Source: CAZPQK01 sp964588695 (GTDB lineage Bacteria > Krumholzibacteriota > Krumholzibacteriia > WVZY01 > JAKEHA01). Taken from it: 16,944 bases of DNA. Shown here piece after piece: positions 8,101 through 15,498 of this stretch. Below the pieces are notes generated by a model. The model ran no database searches and was not told the origin of the DNA. It saw only the letters and a list, made by a program, of their open reading frames with translations. Numbering within the stretch: the first letter of the stretch is position 1; the number at the start of each line of letters is the position of its first letter. The stretch covers positions 1 through 16,944 of the forward strand of contig CAZPQK010000021.1 of NCBI GenBank assembly GCA_964588695.1, read 5' to 3'. Both the position numbers and the translations under genes were made by a program.

Positions 8101-8304
8101 GCGCAGCGCGTGTCGCTGCGGGTCTACGACGTTAAAGGGCGCCTGGTTCGAGAACTGATCAACGGCCGCCGTCCTGCCGGGAAAAACGAAATCGTCTGGG
8201 ATGGAGTCGCACAGTCCGGTCAGCTCGCAAGTTCGGGTGTGTATTTTTATCGACTTACCACTGCCGATCGCGTGGTCTCCAGGAAAATGGTGTTGATCAA
8301 GTAA
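5146..8304 (+). CDS. Secreted glycine-rich, beta-propeller protein with T9SS-type C-terminal sorting domain
   Basis: 1052 residues. The N-terminus has basic residues (RVRHLR) then a hydrophobic stretch WTLFVVAFAAIIFINHFAL (residues ~13-31), a signal peptide or membrane anchor. Residues ~125-507 are a very glycine-rich region built on GGxGGxGG. Residues ~545-950 hold about five diverged repeats of the SBBP/beta-propeller type (DANGNVLVVGSITGSADFGG, PDGFITKFDCDGNIVWTKQL). Residues ~964-1052 are a C-terminal domain starting LSNYPNPFNPTTTIAF and ending SGVYFYRLTTADRVVSRKMV, the FlgD-like/type IX secretion sorting fold common in FCB bacteria. Surface display or secretion is therefore likely. Adhesion or a structural role is inferred; no catalytic motif is seen. 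The following lipoprotein gene has the same orientation 124 nt away. Confidence 0.88.
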   Translation: MSTPVVRVRHLRWTLFVVAFAAIIFINHFALTERQLPTLSPSGDITLSGTVEYAEVTIPAGVKIFAANDLEIVSRGDVAIHGDVIGADGVSAHDPRASSRGEVHRNGVSISIRSEKNILVTGQLQAGNGASGNAPGQRGGAGGSIELESRHTRLAQDIFAGSGGAGGPGAPGGDGGSIVAHGFINATRGQETFATGGKGGRGGDGVAGDFDTQTYTNFRDGGAGGKGGGVVLSRADGEDGGYGPDGEDSLVVGFDVANPGQPGQPGNDGQSLMVIAVGGPGGPGGDGTNATPTNGNGGNGGPGGEGGYAAGGGGETGGRGGACAGGNAGDGGDGGSAGQAFGGNGGVGGNGGSGMGTGSGGTGGEGGLGGDACAGIGGDGGKGGPCCVAAGGFSGGDGGNGGAEGLADAGDGGRGGNGGNADPAGVGGNGGPGGNGGDATGSFSGEGGDGGKGFVPGAGGIGGFTASHGTGVYGDGGSPGSPGGSPGANGMSGDIVFGTLKHGGPGGPCVLAGVPKPEWIKESDADSGTPSGPTITKGIPNGLFRGGHFNNSYGTQDTVVNSEGITDLYLTKLNDDGSEKWTRTVGGTDAAISVNQVQADANGNVLVVGSITGSADFGGTTINAGDTPDGFITKFDCDGNIVWTKQLPEASMTSGNGVSVHDVKIAPNGNIYVVAQFTGSASVGDSTFTTTTPTNMFVSCYSSLCTFHWAKHVIGTTDDFLELEIDESGRIVVGGEFAGSLDFGDSTLVANGSDLFLGWFKSDGSFDRAKKISSSSGYLQDLTAAAGGELYAAGYFSGALTFDGQPTLTGTLSAYLAKLDSTGEAEWVWTHNVGSTYFAYALALDVEVRSSGNVLLAGGFIGSIEFGPHVVTSGDGNNGFLAEFDPSGTAVWGKQFGDDFGQNVAHEVVDGPSGKIIVTGAYSPTLLPPEIDGVPLDSLGNRYDVQLSDDVISSTPDVPVATQTRLSNYPNPFNPTTTIAFTLPHAQRVSLRVYDVKGRLVRELINGRRPAGKNEIVWDGVAQSGQLASSGVYFYRLTTADRVVSRKMVLIK
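5527..6665 (+). repeat. Imperfect repeat tract encoding the glycine-rich domain
   Basis: About 1.1 kb of imperfect GGN-GGN-x units (typically GGCGGCAACGGTGG-like) encodes ~380 residues dominated by Gly, with Asn, Asp, Ala and Pro between. Its bias creates long false open frames in the other reading frames, Pro-rich or Arg/His-rich on the opposite strand. Units are diverged in sequence, with no exact tandem period. Confidence 0.8.
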
Positions 8305-8326
8305 AAGTGAGCGGATCAGACTCGAG

Positions 8327-8355
8327 GCTTTGAAAGAGTACAATCTTCGCAAAGC
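8327..8355 (+). other. Stem-loop between the two exported-protein genes
   Basis: GCTTTG (8327-8332) pairs with CAAAGC (8350-8355), and an inner AAGA (8334-8337) pairs with TCTT (8344-8347). It starts 22 nt after the stop of the glycine-rich protein gene and has no T tract. It may be a weak terminator, an mRNA-processing or stability element, or part of the leader of the next gene. Confidence 0.4.
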
Positions 8356-8393
8356 GAACGTTTCCAGTGGAATTCGAGGGGTGATTTAATCCA

Positions 8394-8415
8394 ATGTAAA
8401 GATCATGTAAAGATC
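8394..8415 (+). repeat. Perfect 11-bp tandem duplication before the lipoprotein RBS
   Basis: ATGTAAAGATC occurs twice head to tail (8394-8404, 8405-8415), immediately before AAGGAGG (8416-8422). Each unit is an ATG directly followed by the stop TAA, so the leader holds two start-stop pairs just upstream of the true ATG. Confidence 0.8.
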
Positions 8416-8428
8416 AAGGAGGCTCCAC

Positions 8429-9757
8429 ATGAGACGTTTAGTCGTTGTTGTAGCAGTTTCCGCCGCCCTAGTTCTTGCAGTCAGCTGTGCCGACACACCG
8501 GTGCAAACCGACTCGCTCGCCTCTGCCCCACCGCCCGAGATTGGTGGGCTTGCGATTGGTCCGATCCCTGGACTCACCCAGAATTGGCACACCGCGTCTG
8601 ACGATGTCGTTTTTCCACGTGACGTGACGGTTCGCCTGGCCTGTCCGCTCCTTCCCGGAGAGTCGATTCGCTGGGTAGGCGCCGAAGAAATCGCGACTCT
8701 CAACAGTTTTTCTATCGCAGAGTGTAGCAACGTTCAGCCGGGGGTGATGAGCGTATCCGTGCTGGATGATCAGAGTCGAACCATGGTCGAAATGAGTTGG
8801 AGAGTTCTAGACGTGGACGTCGCTGACATCCGTTTGGGTGTCCCCGAACTAACCGTCGACCCGGTGCAAATTGGTGGCAAAGGAGACGCCTATCCCGATA
8901 TTCAGGACTCCGCAAACGAACTGACAATGGACTATTTCTTTTCCGAGGAATCGATCGCTGATCTGGTCGAAACAGAAGAAGGTCACTACGTCACTTCGGT
9001 CAAGCGAACGGTGTTCGGCAAGGTCGAAGTGGTTCCCAGCGACTTTGCAACGATGGTGGAATGGCGCACTCCCGACGGTGCCTCGCTGGGTTCATCTATC
9101 CCGCTTCGATGCGAAAGCGTCGGCACGTCTGCTATTCGCGTTGGACCGGCCGAGAGAGAACAGAAGTTGCGTCTAACTTTATACGAAACGTTCATCGAGC
9201 ACGGAACCATGGGCGAAGAGCCGATCGTCGATGGATTCGAGTACATTTTAACCGCCAGGACCGTCCCCGAAGGGTTCGAGTCGCAAGTAGTCTGGCTTGC
9301 CAGTACCAAGTACGGCTACACCGATAATGTCACGGGGCGAGGCGAATCGTTTAGTGTCGCTTTTTTTGGTACCGATGGACCCACTGAGGACGACCTTGTC
9401 AGTTTTCAGTGGACTGGAATTGCTGCCAGCGACGACCGCTTAAACATGGATCACAAAGTCACCAACATGATGGAAACGTCGGAGGCAAACCTACTTGAGG
9501 GCATCGACCCAGCATTGGTCGACTACTGCACCTACGTTATCTCGTCTCACAATTGTACCGGGTTTGATAATCCTGCGTCGATATGCGTCCCTTGCGTGGG
9601 CAGTTGCTCCGGTACTCGCTTTTTTCGGTTGTACGACTCGAACTGTGACTACAAATGCAACGGTCGATGGAACAAGCAACAGGACACCTGCAGCTCGTGT
9701 TTGTCAGGTGGTACTATCGTACCGTGGACACCCAAATCGACATTGCCCGGCGGTTAA
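8429..9757 (+). CDS. Predicted lipoprotein with cysteine-rich C-terminus, function unknown
   Basis: 442 residues. A lipoprotein-type signal peptide MRRLVVVVAVSAALVLAVSC predicts lipidation at Cys20 (lipobox AVSC, slightly unusual Ala at -3). The body (~residues 25-360) is beta-rich and I recognise no family. The last ~75 residues hold nine cysteines, including a CVPC pair followed by VGSC, a CDYKC and a CSSC, suggesting disulfides or a bound metal in an exported tail. AAGGAGG at 8416-8422, 6 nt before the ATG, fixes the start. The gene follows the glycine-rich surface protein and is closed by a terminator, so it may encode a cell-surface partner of that protein; this is inference. Confidence 0.8.
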   Translation: MRRLVVVVAVSAALVLAVSCADTPVQTDSLASAPPPEIGGLAIGPIPGLTQNWHTASDDVVFPRDVTVRLACPLLPGESIRWVGAEEIATLNSFSIAECSNVQPGVMSVSVLDDQSRTMVEMSWRVLDVDVADIRLGVPELTVDPVQIGGKGDAYPDIQDSANELTMDYFFSEESIADLVETEEGHYVTSVKRTVFGKVEVVPSDFATMVEWRTPDGASLGSSIPLRCESVGTSAIRVGPAEREQKLRLTLYETFIEHGTMGEEPIVDGFEYILTARTVPEGFESQVVWLASTKYGYTDNVTGRGESFSVAFFGTDGPTEDDLVSFQWTGIAASDDRLNMDHKVTNMMETSEANLLEGIDPALVDYCTYVISSHNCTGFDNPASICVPCVGSCSGTRFFRLYDSNCDYKCNGRWNKQQDTCSSCLSGGTIVPWTPKSTLPGG

Positions 9758-9783
9758 TCAATGCTAGTTTTGTTCGGCAACCC

Positions 9784-9809
9784 AAGGGCTCCCCGCACGG
9801 GGAGCCCTT
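9784..9809 (+). terminator. Intrinsic terminator between convergent genes
   Basis: AAGGGCTCCCC (9784-9794), loop GCAC, GGGGAGCCCTT (9799-9809): a perfect 11-bp stem starting 27 nt after the lipoprotein stop, followed by the pyrimidine/A stretch CTATTA. Arm symmetry and A/T ends would let it also stop transcription from the opposing subtilase gene. Confidence 0.85.
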
Positions 9810-9853
9810 CTATTACCGGTTATGTTTTGACAACGCTGTGTGTCGTACCCGGT

Positions 9854-9925
9854 CGCACACTTCGTGCGGTTACACTTTCACCGTGAAGGTGATTGGGTCA
9901 ACGCGCGCAGCGCTAACGCTTAGCG
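9854..9925 (+). repeat. Dispersed palindromic repeat, copy 3, overlapping the subtilase 3' end
   Basis: The 25-bp core is at 9877-9901 with one change from copies 1 and 2 (GGGTCAA for GGGTGAA). Upstream similarity to copy 1 runs through CACTTCGTGCGGTTACAC, including a small hairpin CGCAC-acttc-GTGCG (9854-9868). Downstream come CGCGCGCAG and a hairpin CGCTAA-cgc-TTAGCG (9911-9925), similar to the block after copy 4. The last codons and TAG stop of the - strand subtilase gene fall inside this hairpin. Confidence 0.85.
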
Positions 9926-12900
9926 GGAGTTGTAGCAGTACGTTGAGCGGTTACCGTCCGTTTGGACGAGGGGCCATACCACCGCGTTTTGACTGGCGGT
10001 AGAGTCGCGTTCGCAACTCGGGCTCCGCTAATCGTCAGCGAAAAGCTCGAGTTTGAGTTTGCCGAAGCGCTCGAGCTAAAGTAGCCTCCGCCTCCGCCCG
10101 CCGCCGACGTCGAAGTTCTGAAAGAATAGCCGCCTGGTTCAAGCGTACGATTCTCGCCGACGTTGACGGTGGTCAATTCTTCGGTGCTGTCAGAGTACTC
10201 AATCGTCCACCCTTCCTGCGATGGATCCTGCGGACGAAATGTGAGCGAAAGTCTAAATTGTCCGCTTCCGCTTTCGCCCGTGGACTCGGAGTAGTTTGCG
10301 GTTAGCGACATGCTGACACTTTTATCAAACACGTCGAAGCCAAGGTCGGTATCCCCACTGCTGGAACTCACGCCGGAACATCGGTCCGGTGGGCAGGTGC
10401 CATCGGTCGAGTACGAGCCTGAGCTGTTGCAGGTTATATTCCCCGTATACGAAGTTAATTCGTAGTCCGATGCCGTCCCCGCAATGTTGTCGGAGAAACT
10501 CGCCGAAGCATTTCCGCTGAAGCTGTCGCCACTAATAGCGCCACCTTCAGAAGCCGTTGCTCCGCCGCCCCAGCCTCCGAATTCAAAGTACCCGTATTCA
10601 TCAAATGGTGATTCTTCGCGTTGCGAGTCGCTGCCGGTGATTTGGTCGGCTTCGTCGTTGATATCATCAAGTTTGTATGACGCCGAAGCCCTAACCTCGG
10701 CATAGCGTCCGGTGGCGATGACAGCGCCACTCGTGTCCGCAGCGACTGGAACTTCGACGATAACGTATTGGTATTCATCGTCGCCAGTGCGGGTGGGATC
10801 GCCGATGGGTGCGTCCGTCGCCGTGACTGACAACCACGCTGTGTTGTAGTCGACGTCAATGGCGTAACGCATATCCAGTCGACCGCCGTTGTCCGTAATC
10901 CGATTATCCCAGGGCGCCGGCCAGCCCCAGGTCCACGCGGCGCCCCCACCGGCGGCCACCCGAATCCCGGGCGCGGGGCGTGTGCTCCCGTTGGGCGAAC
11001 GCCAGCGCGCGTAAACCGTCAGGTTTCCCGCGGCATCCGGATGGAACGCGCTGCTCCGTTTTACCACCGGATCGTACTCCAGCTGAATAAACAGAGAGTC
11101 TTTTGGCGCCTGATGCTGCGGATTAAGTAGTTCGTCACGCGCCTCGGCGTTGCCCTGATACAACTCGGAGTACGCGTAGTAACACAAGACGTCAAAATCG
11201 GTCGCAAAGATTTCGTCGAACTCTTCAATGCGACCGTCAATCGTTTGCAGCGCGGTACCTAGTTGCAAGTCGCGATTCAGGTCAAACAGTGCAGCGTCAT
11301 CGCCTCCAGTGAGGCCGTTGCCGTTAAGGTCGTAACGCGAGTAATCGGGTTCGCCGCCGCCGCTGCGTCGGGCAAGCTCGTAACTTTCAAACAAAATCAA
11401 AAACGTCTCGATGTCCACTTCATCGAACACTCGGTTGGGCATAGTTTCCAAAGCGTGGCCAGCGACATCGAGAACTGTTGAACGCACGCGACCGTTTCCG
11501 CGCAGGTGATCGATGGCCAATACCGTAGCGTACGCGTCGACGACACCGAACCCCAAGGTTTGCCCGTGATGTATGGCCGTCTTGAGATCTGCGACGGACA
11601 GGTCCGGCGCCAACGCCCACAAATACGCCGCGAGTCCCGCAATAAGGGGAGAGGCCATCGAAGTTCCTCTAAACAGAGTTGTGTTGCCGTCGCAAGTGTC
11701 ATCGACGATGGGGCACGGAGCCGGACCGTCTTCGCCGGGCGCCCAGACGTCCGGGTTGCGATTTGAAAATGTGGACACCCCGCCGAGCAGGTTGGTGGAG
11801 CCGACGACAATCGTGTTGTCCGTTGATACTGCAGCCAACGGGGACGCGTCGATAGCGGTTTGCCAGGCATCGTCCAAGGCGACTTGTTGCGCAGTTGTCA
11901 ACGAATCTGGAATTAGTATCGAGCGCGGATCGTCGCGAAACCGCGACAGGGTCATTTCGGAGTTGTATAGCGCCTCGCCGAGGTTGCCCTCGTCTTCACC
12001 GTTATTGCCAGCGCTAGTGGCATGGAAGTACCGGTTGCTATGGGGCGCGGCTAGCTCGCGCCATTCGATAGCCCCCAACGCAAGGTCCACGTAGTGTTGG
12101 TGCCGCGAGAGAGCAAAGCGTGAACCTAGGCTGGTATTCAGGACGAAGTGGCCGACCGATGGAAACTGATCGGCAATAAACTTGCTGAAATCGCCGCCAG
12201 TGCCAGCGATCGACACCGGGATAATGTCCAGCAACTGTGTCGGGTCGGGGCTTACGCCGGTCGTGGGTTCGCCGTCGTAGTTTGCGCCGATCATTCCGGC
12301 TACCGCAAAACCGTGGTTGCCCACAGCGCGACCATTCTTGAGCCTGGTCGAAGGCATGCCGACCACAGTTCGCATCGCGTTGATGTAGGGGTGCGGTTGC
12401 GTCTGAGCAAAGTAGTCACCAACCAGAACTTTCACACGTGGATTGCCACGCGCTAACGCCGCCGCGTTCCACGCCGCGGGCATTGACATCAGTCGCAAAT
12501 GTTCGATGTCGTTGCCTCCCGACGGGGGTAACACGCGCTTGGTTCCATCGGGAACGGGCGTTAGTTCCACGTCATGCGACAACCGCACGAAATTGAAAAG
12601 ACTTGTAGCCTCAAGTTCGGCCGCTAAGGCCTGCGCCGCATCGGGAGTTGGCTGCGGAGGAGTTTTCAGGCTGACAAATGCACTATTCTTGCGCATCGCG
12701 ACAATGCGAAGGTCGCGTGCGGTAAGTGCCGCGTTGACATCGCCGACTGTCGCCGTCTTAGCGACAACAGCGGTTAGCCGGGTAGTGAGTCGGGTGCCGT
12801 CGATGTCCGATTCGTCGACAGGCGACACCGGCAAGTGAACGGTCGCTGCCACCGCGTTGTCGCCGGGATTACCTGCCAACAGGACGCCGTCCGGGTTTGG

Positions 12901-13014
12901 TTGCGGGCCGCCGCCACCGCCGGGCGTTACGGGCGGCGCCGCCGGCGAGCCCGAAGAACATGAGACGTAACCGATTGAAAATACGCAAAGTAGCACCAAC
13001 GCCAAGCGAGCCAT
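9913..13014 (-). CDS. Subtilisin-family (S8) serine protease lipoprotein with long C-terminal extension
   Basis: 1033 residues. The lipoprotein signal MARLALVLLCVFSIGYVSC predicts lipidation at Cys19, followed by a Pro/Gly linker and a propeptide-like segment (~40-160). The catalytic domain has Asp200 (VKVLVGDYF), His234 (GNHGFAVAG), oxyanion Asn337 (SAGNNGE) and Ser452 (GTSMASPLIAG), so the full triad is present although the usual DTG and HGT contexts are altered. Around residues ~560-585, YDLNGNGLTGGDDAALFDLNRD looks like a dockerin/EF-hand calcium-binding pair. The remaining ~450 residues are beta-rich and Ser/Gly-rich, of unknown fold, with a small Cys cluster. A GGAGG 6 nt upstream fixes the ATG. 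It follows the kinase gene by 102 nt on the same strand, so expression under the sigma/kinase unit is plausible. The substrate is unknown. Confidence 0.9.
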   Translation of the reverse strand: MARLALVLLCVFSIGYVSCSSGSPAAPPVTPGGGGGPQPNPDGVLLAGNPGDNAVAATVHLPVSPVDESDIDGTRLTTRLTAVVAKTATVGDVNAALTARDLRIVAMRKNSAFVSLKTPPQPTPDAAQALAAELEATSLFNFVRLSHDVELTPVPDGTKRVLPPSGGNDIEHLRLMSMPAAWNAAALARGNPRVKVLVGDYFAQTQPHPYINAMRTVVGMPSTRLKNGRAVGNHGFAVAGMIGANYDGEPTTGVSPDPTQLLDIIPVSIAGTGGDFSKFIADQFPSVGHFVLNTSLGSRFALSRHQHYVDLALGAIEWRELAAPHSNRYFHATSAGNNGEDEGNLGEALYNSEMTLSRFRDDPRSILIPDSLTTAQQVALDDAWQTAIDASPLAAVSTDNTIVVGSTNLLGGVSTFSNRNPDVWAPGEDGPAPCPIVDDTCDGNTTLFRGTSMASPLIAGLAAYLWALAPDLSVADLKTAIHHGQTLGFGVVDAYATVLAIDHLRGNGRVRSTVLDVAGHALETMPNRVFDEVDIETFLILFESYELARRSGGGEPDYSRYDLNGNGLTGGDDAALFDLNRDLQLGTALQTIDGRIEEFDEIFATDFDVLCYYAYSELYQGNAEARDELLNPQHQAPKDSLFIQLEYDPVVKRSSAFHPDAAGNLTVYARWRSPNGSTRPAPGIRVAAGGGAAWTWGWPAPWDNRITDNGGRLDMRYAIDVDYNTAWLSVTATDAPIGDPTRTGDDEYQYVIVEVPVAADTSGAVIATGRYAEVRASASYKLDDINDEADQITGSDSQREESPFDEYGYFEFGGWGGGATASEGGAISGDSFSGNASASFSDNIAGTASDYELTSYTGNITCNSSGSYSTDGTCPPDRCSGVSSSSGDTDLGFDVFDKSVSMSLTANYSESTGESGSGQFRLSLTFRPQDPSQEGWTIEYSDSTEELTTVNVGENRTLEPGGYSFRTSTSAAGGGGGYFSSSASANSNSSFSLTISGARVANATLPPVKTRWYGPSSKRTVTAQRTATTPAKR

Positions 13015-13116
13015 GGGAAACCTCCAGTATGTTCACCGGAAGCAGACGCGGAATAGTTACGCCAAATCGGACAAGAAACTCGCCGGTTGAAGAATAAATT
13101 TCAGAAACTTTGTGGG

Positions 13117-15498
13117 CTATTCGTTCGCCAGGCGGGATTGCCAGATGGCCGCGGCTGTTGAATCATTCTGGGCCAGGTGGTGGGAAACGAGACGGCCGAT
13201 TGCACGCTGTGTGCGGGGATCGTTCTCGCCCAGCAAACGCCCGAAGGTTCGAAGGCTTTCGTGCAACAAAGGTGTAGCGTTTTCGAATTCCGCAAGCTTC
13301 GAGAGTGTTTCGCCGTAGTTGCCGCGCACGATAGCCAGGAACAATTCGTTGTCGGGAATGGAAGCAAGCGCAAGAGAGAGCGCTTCGGCATAGCTTCTGG
13401 AGGCGCTTTCAACATCTCCCTTAGCGTTCTGGATGTAAGCGAGATTGTTCAGCGCCGCCAACGCGTCGTAGTGAGACGGACCCAAGATCTCACGCTGCGA
13501 TTCGAGAGCGCGACGCGCGTAACGTTCGGCTTCGTCAAGGCGTTGCGTTTGCACGTAGAGGGTGACCAGGTTCGAGTACGCGACCAGTACGTCGGGATGG
13601 TTGGTGCCGAGTACTTGCTCGAGCCTAGATACACTACTAGCAAGCAGCGGTTCCGCGTCGGCGTACCGATCCTGGCGCAAATAGACAAGCGCCAGGTTGT
13701 TTTCGAGCGTCAACGTTTGACGATCAAGATCACCGGACTGGTGGCGCCGTCGGTGCAACGCATCTTTGGTTAGCAGCTCGGCGTCTTCAAGCTTGCCTGA
13801 GTAGGTCAGCAGGAGCGCGTAATTGGTTTGACAGGTCAGCGTGCGATCGTGGTCTGGCCCGTACGTCGCGATGAGGCCGTGATGCGCCAGGCTCAAGAGT
13901 GAATCCGCGCGGGTGAAATCTTCGACATCGGCGACGACAGATCCCAGCTGCGCCATTGCCCACCAGGTTTCGGGATGATTTTCGCCGTTGATTGATCGTC
14001 GAATTGAGAGCGCCCTTTCGTAAACGGGCACCGCTTCGGAAAAAAGGCCCAAGCCAGCGTACGTTGTCGCTACGACGTCGTGAATCTGTGCGTTTAACTG
14101 CGGCCGCGACTTGTACTGAGTCGTTGCAAACGAGAGTGCGGGTTGCAGCAAGTCGGCGACTCGCACGTCGCGCCCGCTGGCGCCGGGGTCCGCCGACGCC
14201 AACATGTTCTGCAAGAACTGAGTCGTAGCTTGTGATTTGTCTACTTCATCCTGCAGTTGCTGCTGCCTGGCTTCAGCCAGGCGGCGTTGCTCTTCGGCGC
14301 GAGAATAAAGCGTGAGACTGACAATGGTTGCAACGATCATGGTAACCAGAAGGATTCCCGCCGATGTTACCGCGGCGACGTTACGACGTGCGAATTTGCC
14401 TGCGCGATATCGAAATGTGTCCGGTTGCGCCGAAACCGGCAATCCACGAAGGTAGTTTTGAATATCCGTTTGCAAACGTTCGATCGATTGGTAGCGGCGC
14501 TCTGGTTCGGCACGCAGGGCCATTAGAACGATAGTGTCGAGATCCCCGTTCAACTCACGAGCAAGCGCGTGGTTGGCGCTCTCGGCTGCCACTTCGCTCG
14601 GGCGTGTCGGCACGGTGTGGGGAACTACACTGGTTAGTTGCGAACGAGGTACATCGGCGAACGGCACTCGTCCAACCAGTAACTCGTAAGCGACCACACC
14701 AAGCGAGTAAACATCGGTCGTAGTGGACAGCGGTTCGCCGACGAGTTGCTCGGGACTTGCGTAGGTCGGGGTAAGCGCACGAACGCCCGTCACAGTGTCG
14801 TTGTCTTCGGCAATATCCAGTACGCGGGCGATGCCGAAGTCAACCAGCTTAGGCTGACCCGCTGCCGTTACCAAAATGTTACCAGGCTTAACGTCGCGAT
14901 GAATGGTGGAGTGACGATGAACGGCTCGCAACGCTTCGCAAACATCTACCACGAGGTCGAGACGATCGCGCACGGTTAAATGATGCTGCGTGCAATAGTG
15001 GTGAATCGGGATACCGTCGACGTGTTCCATGACAATGTACGGAGTGCCGTCGTCGGTGGTTCCGCCATCGATCATACGCGCAATGCCGGGGTGGTCGAGC
15101 ATCGCAAGTACCCGACACTCGTTTCGAAACCGACGCAGCGCACTTGAGTCCAGCGCGCCGCGACGAATAAGCTTAATCGCCACGCGTTGGTCGAAGTCAC
15201 CTTCGGATCGCGTGGCCAGATACACATCGCCCATGCCCCCGGTTCCGATCCGGTGATCAAGCTTGTACTTGTCGACGGTCCTGCCCAGCCATGCGTCGTC
15301 GCGCTCCCGCCAGTCGAGTTCGGCAACGCCGTCCAGAAAGTCACCGGACGATTCGTACGCCGCTAGTATTGACGTCGCTTCTTTCAGTAGCTGGTCGTTG
15401 CCCGCGCATGCCTCCGTCAGGAAACCAGCGCGCTGGTCGACAGGTAGTGCGAGCGCCTGATCGAGGATCTTTGTTATCTCGTTGTGGTAGTTATGCAT
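13117..15498 (-). CDS. Transmembrane Ser/Thr protein kinase with C-terminal TPR repeats
   Basis: 793 residues. An N-terminal leader of the type seen in ECF-linked kinases (1-75) precedes a Hanks-type kinase domain (~78-350): G-loop GTGGMGDVY (85-93), VAIK Lys109, Glu127, HRD 200-202 (an RD kinase), Asn207, DFG 220-222 and SPE (248-250). A single membrane helix (~374-397) is followed by a charged coiled coil (398-422) and about eight tetratricopeptide-like repeats to the C-terminus (e.g. ALSIRRSINGENHPETWWAM, ALESQREILGPSHYDALAAL). All catalytic residues are present. It probably autophosphorylates and uses the TPR part, on the far side of the membrane, to bind a partner. Its ATG overlaps the sigma-factor stop by 8 nt and has no RBS of its own, indicating translational coupling. 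Confidence 0.95.
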   Translation of the reverse strand: MHNYHNEITKILDQALALPVDQRAGFLTEACAGNDQLLKEATSILAAYESSGDFLDGVAELDWRERDDAWLGRTVDKYKLDHRIGTGGMGDVYLATRSEGDFDQRVAIKLIRRGALDSSALRRFRNECRVLAMLDHPGIARMIDGGTTDDGTPYIVMEHVDGIPIHHYCTQHHLTVRDRLDLVVDVCEALRAVHRHSTIHRDVKPGNILVTAAGQPKLVDFGIARVLDIAEDNDTVTGVRALTPTYASPEQLVGEPLSTTTDVYSLGVVAYELLVGRVPFADVPRSQLTSVVPHTVPTRPSEVAAESANHALARELNGDLDTIVLMALRAEPERRYQSIERLQTDIQNYLRGLPVSAQPDTFRYRAGKFARRNVAAVTSAGILLVTMIVATIVSLTLYSRAEEQRRLAEARQQQLQDEVDKSQATTQFLQNMLASADPGASGRDVRVADLLQPALSFATTQYKSRPQLNAQIHDVVATTYAGLGLFSEAVPVYERALSIRRSINGENHPETWWAMAQLGSVVADVEDFTRADSLLSLAHHGLIATYGPDHDRTLTCQTNYALLLTYSGKLEDAELLTKDALHRRRHQSGDLDRQTLTLENNLALVYLRQDRYADAEPLLASSVSRLEQVLGTNHPDVLVAYSNLVTLYVQTQRLDEAERYARRALESQREILGPSHYDALAALNNLAYIQNAKGDVESASRSYAEALSLALASIPDNELFLAIVRGNYGETLSKLAEFENATPLLHESLRTFGRLLGENDPRTQRAIGRLVSHHLAQNDSTAAAIWQSRLANE

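Noticed and set aside
9867..9925. Integron attC site at repeat copy 3
   Set aside because: The GGTTACAC and GGGTCAAC ends do not fit the GTTRRRY / RYYYAAC core sites, and no integrase or cassette array is present.
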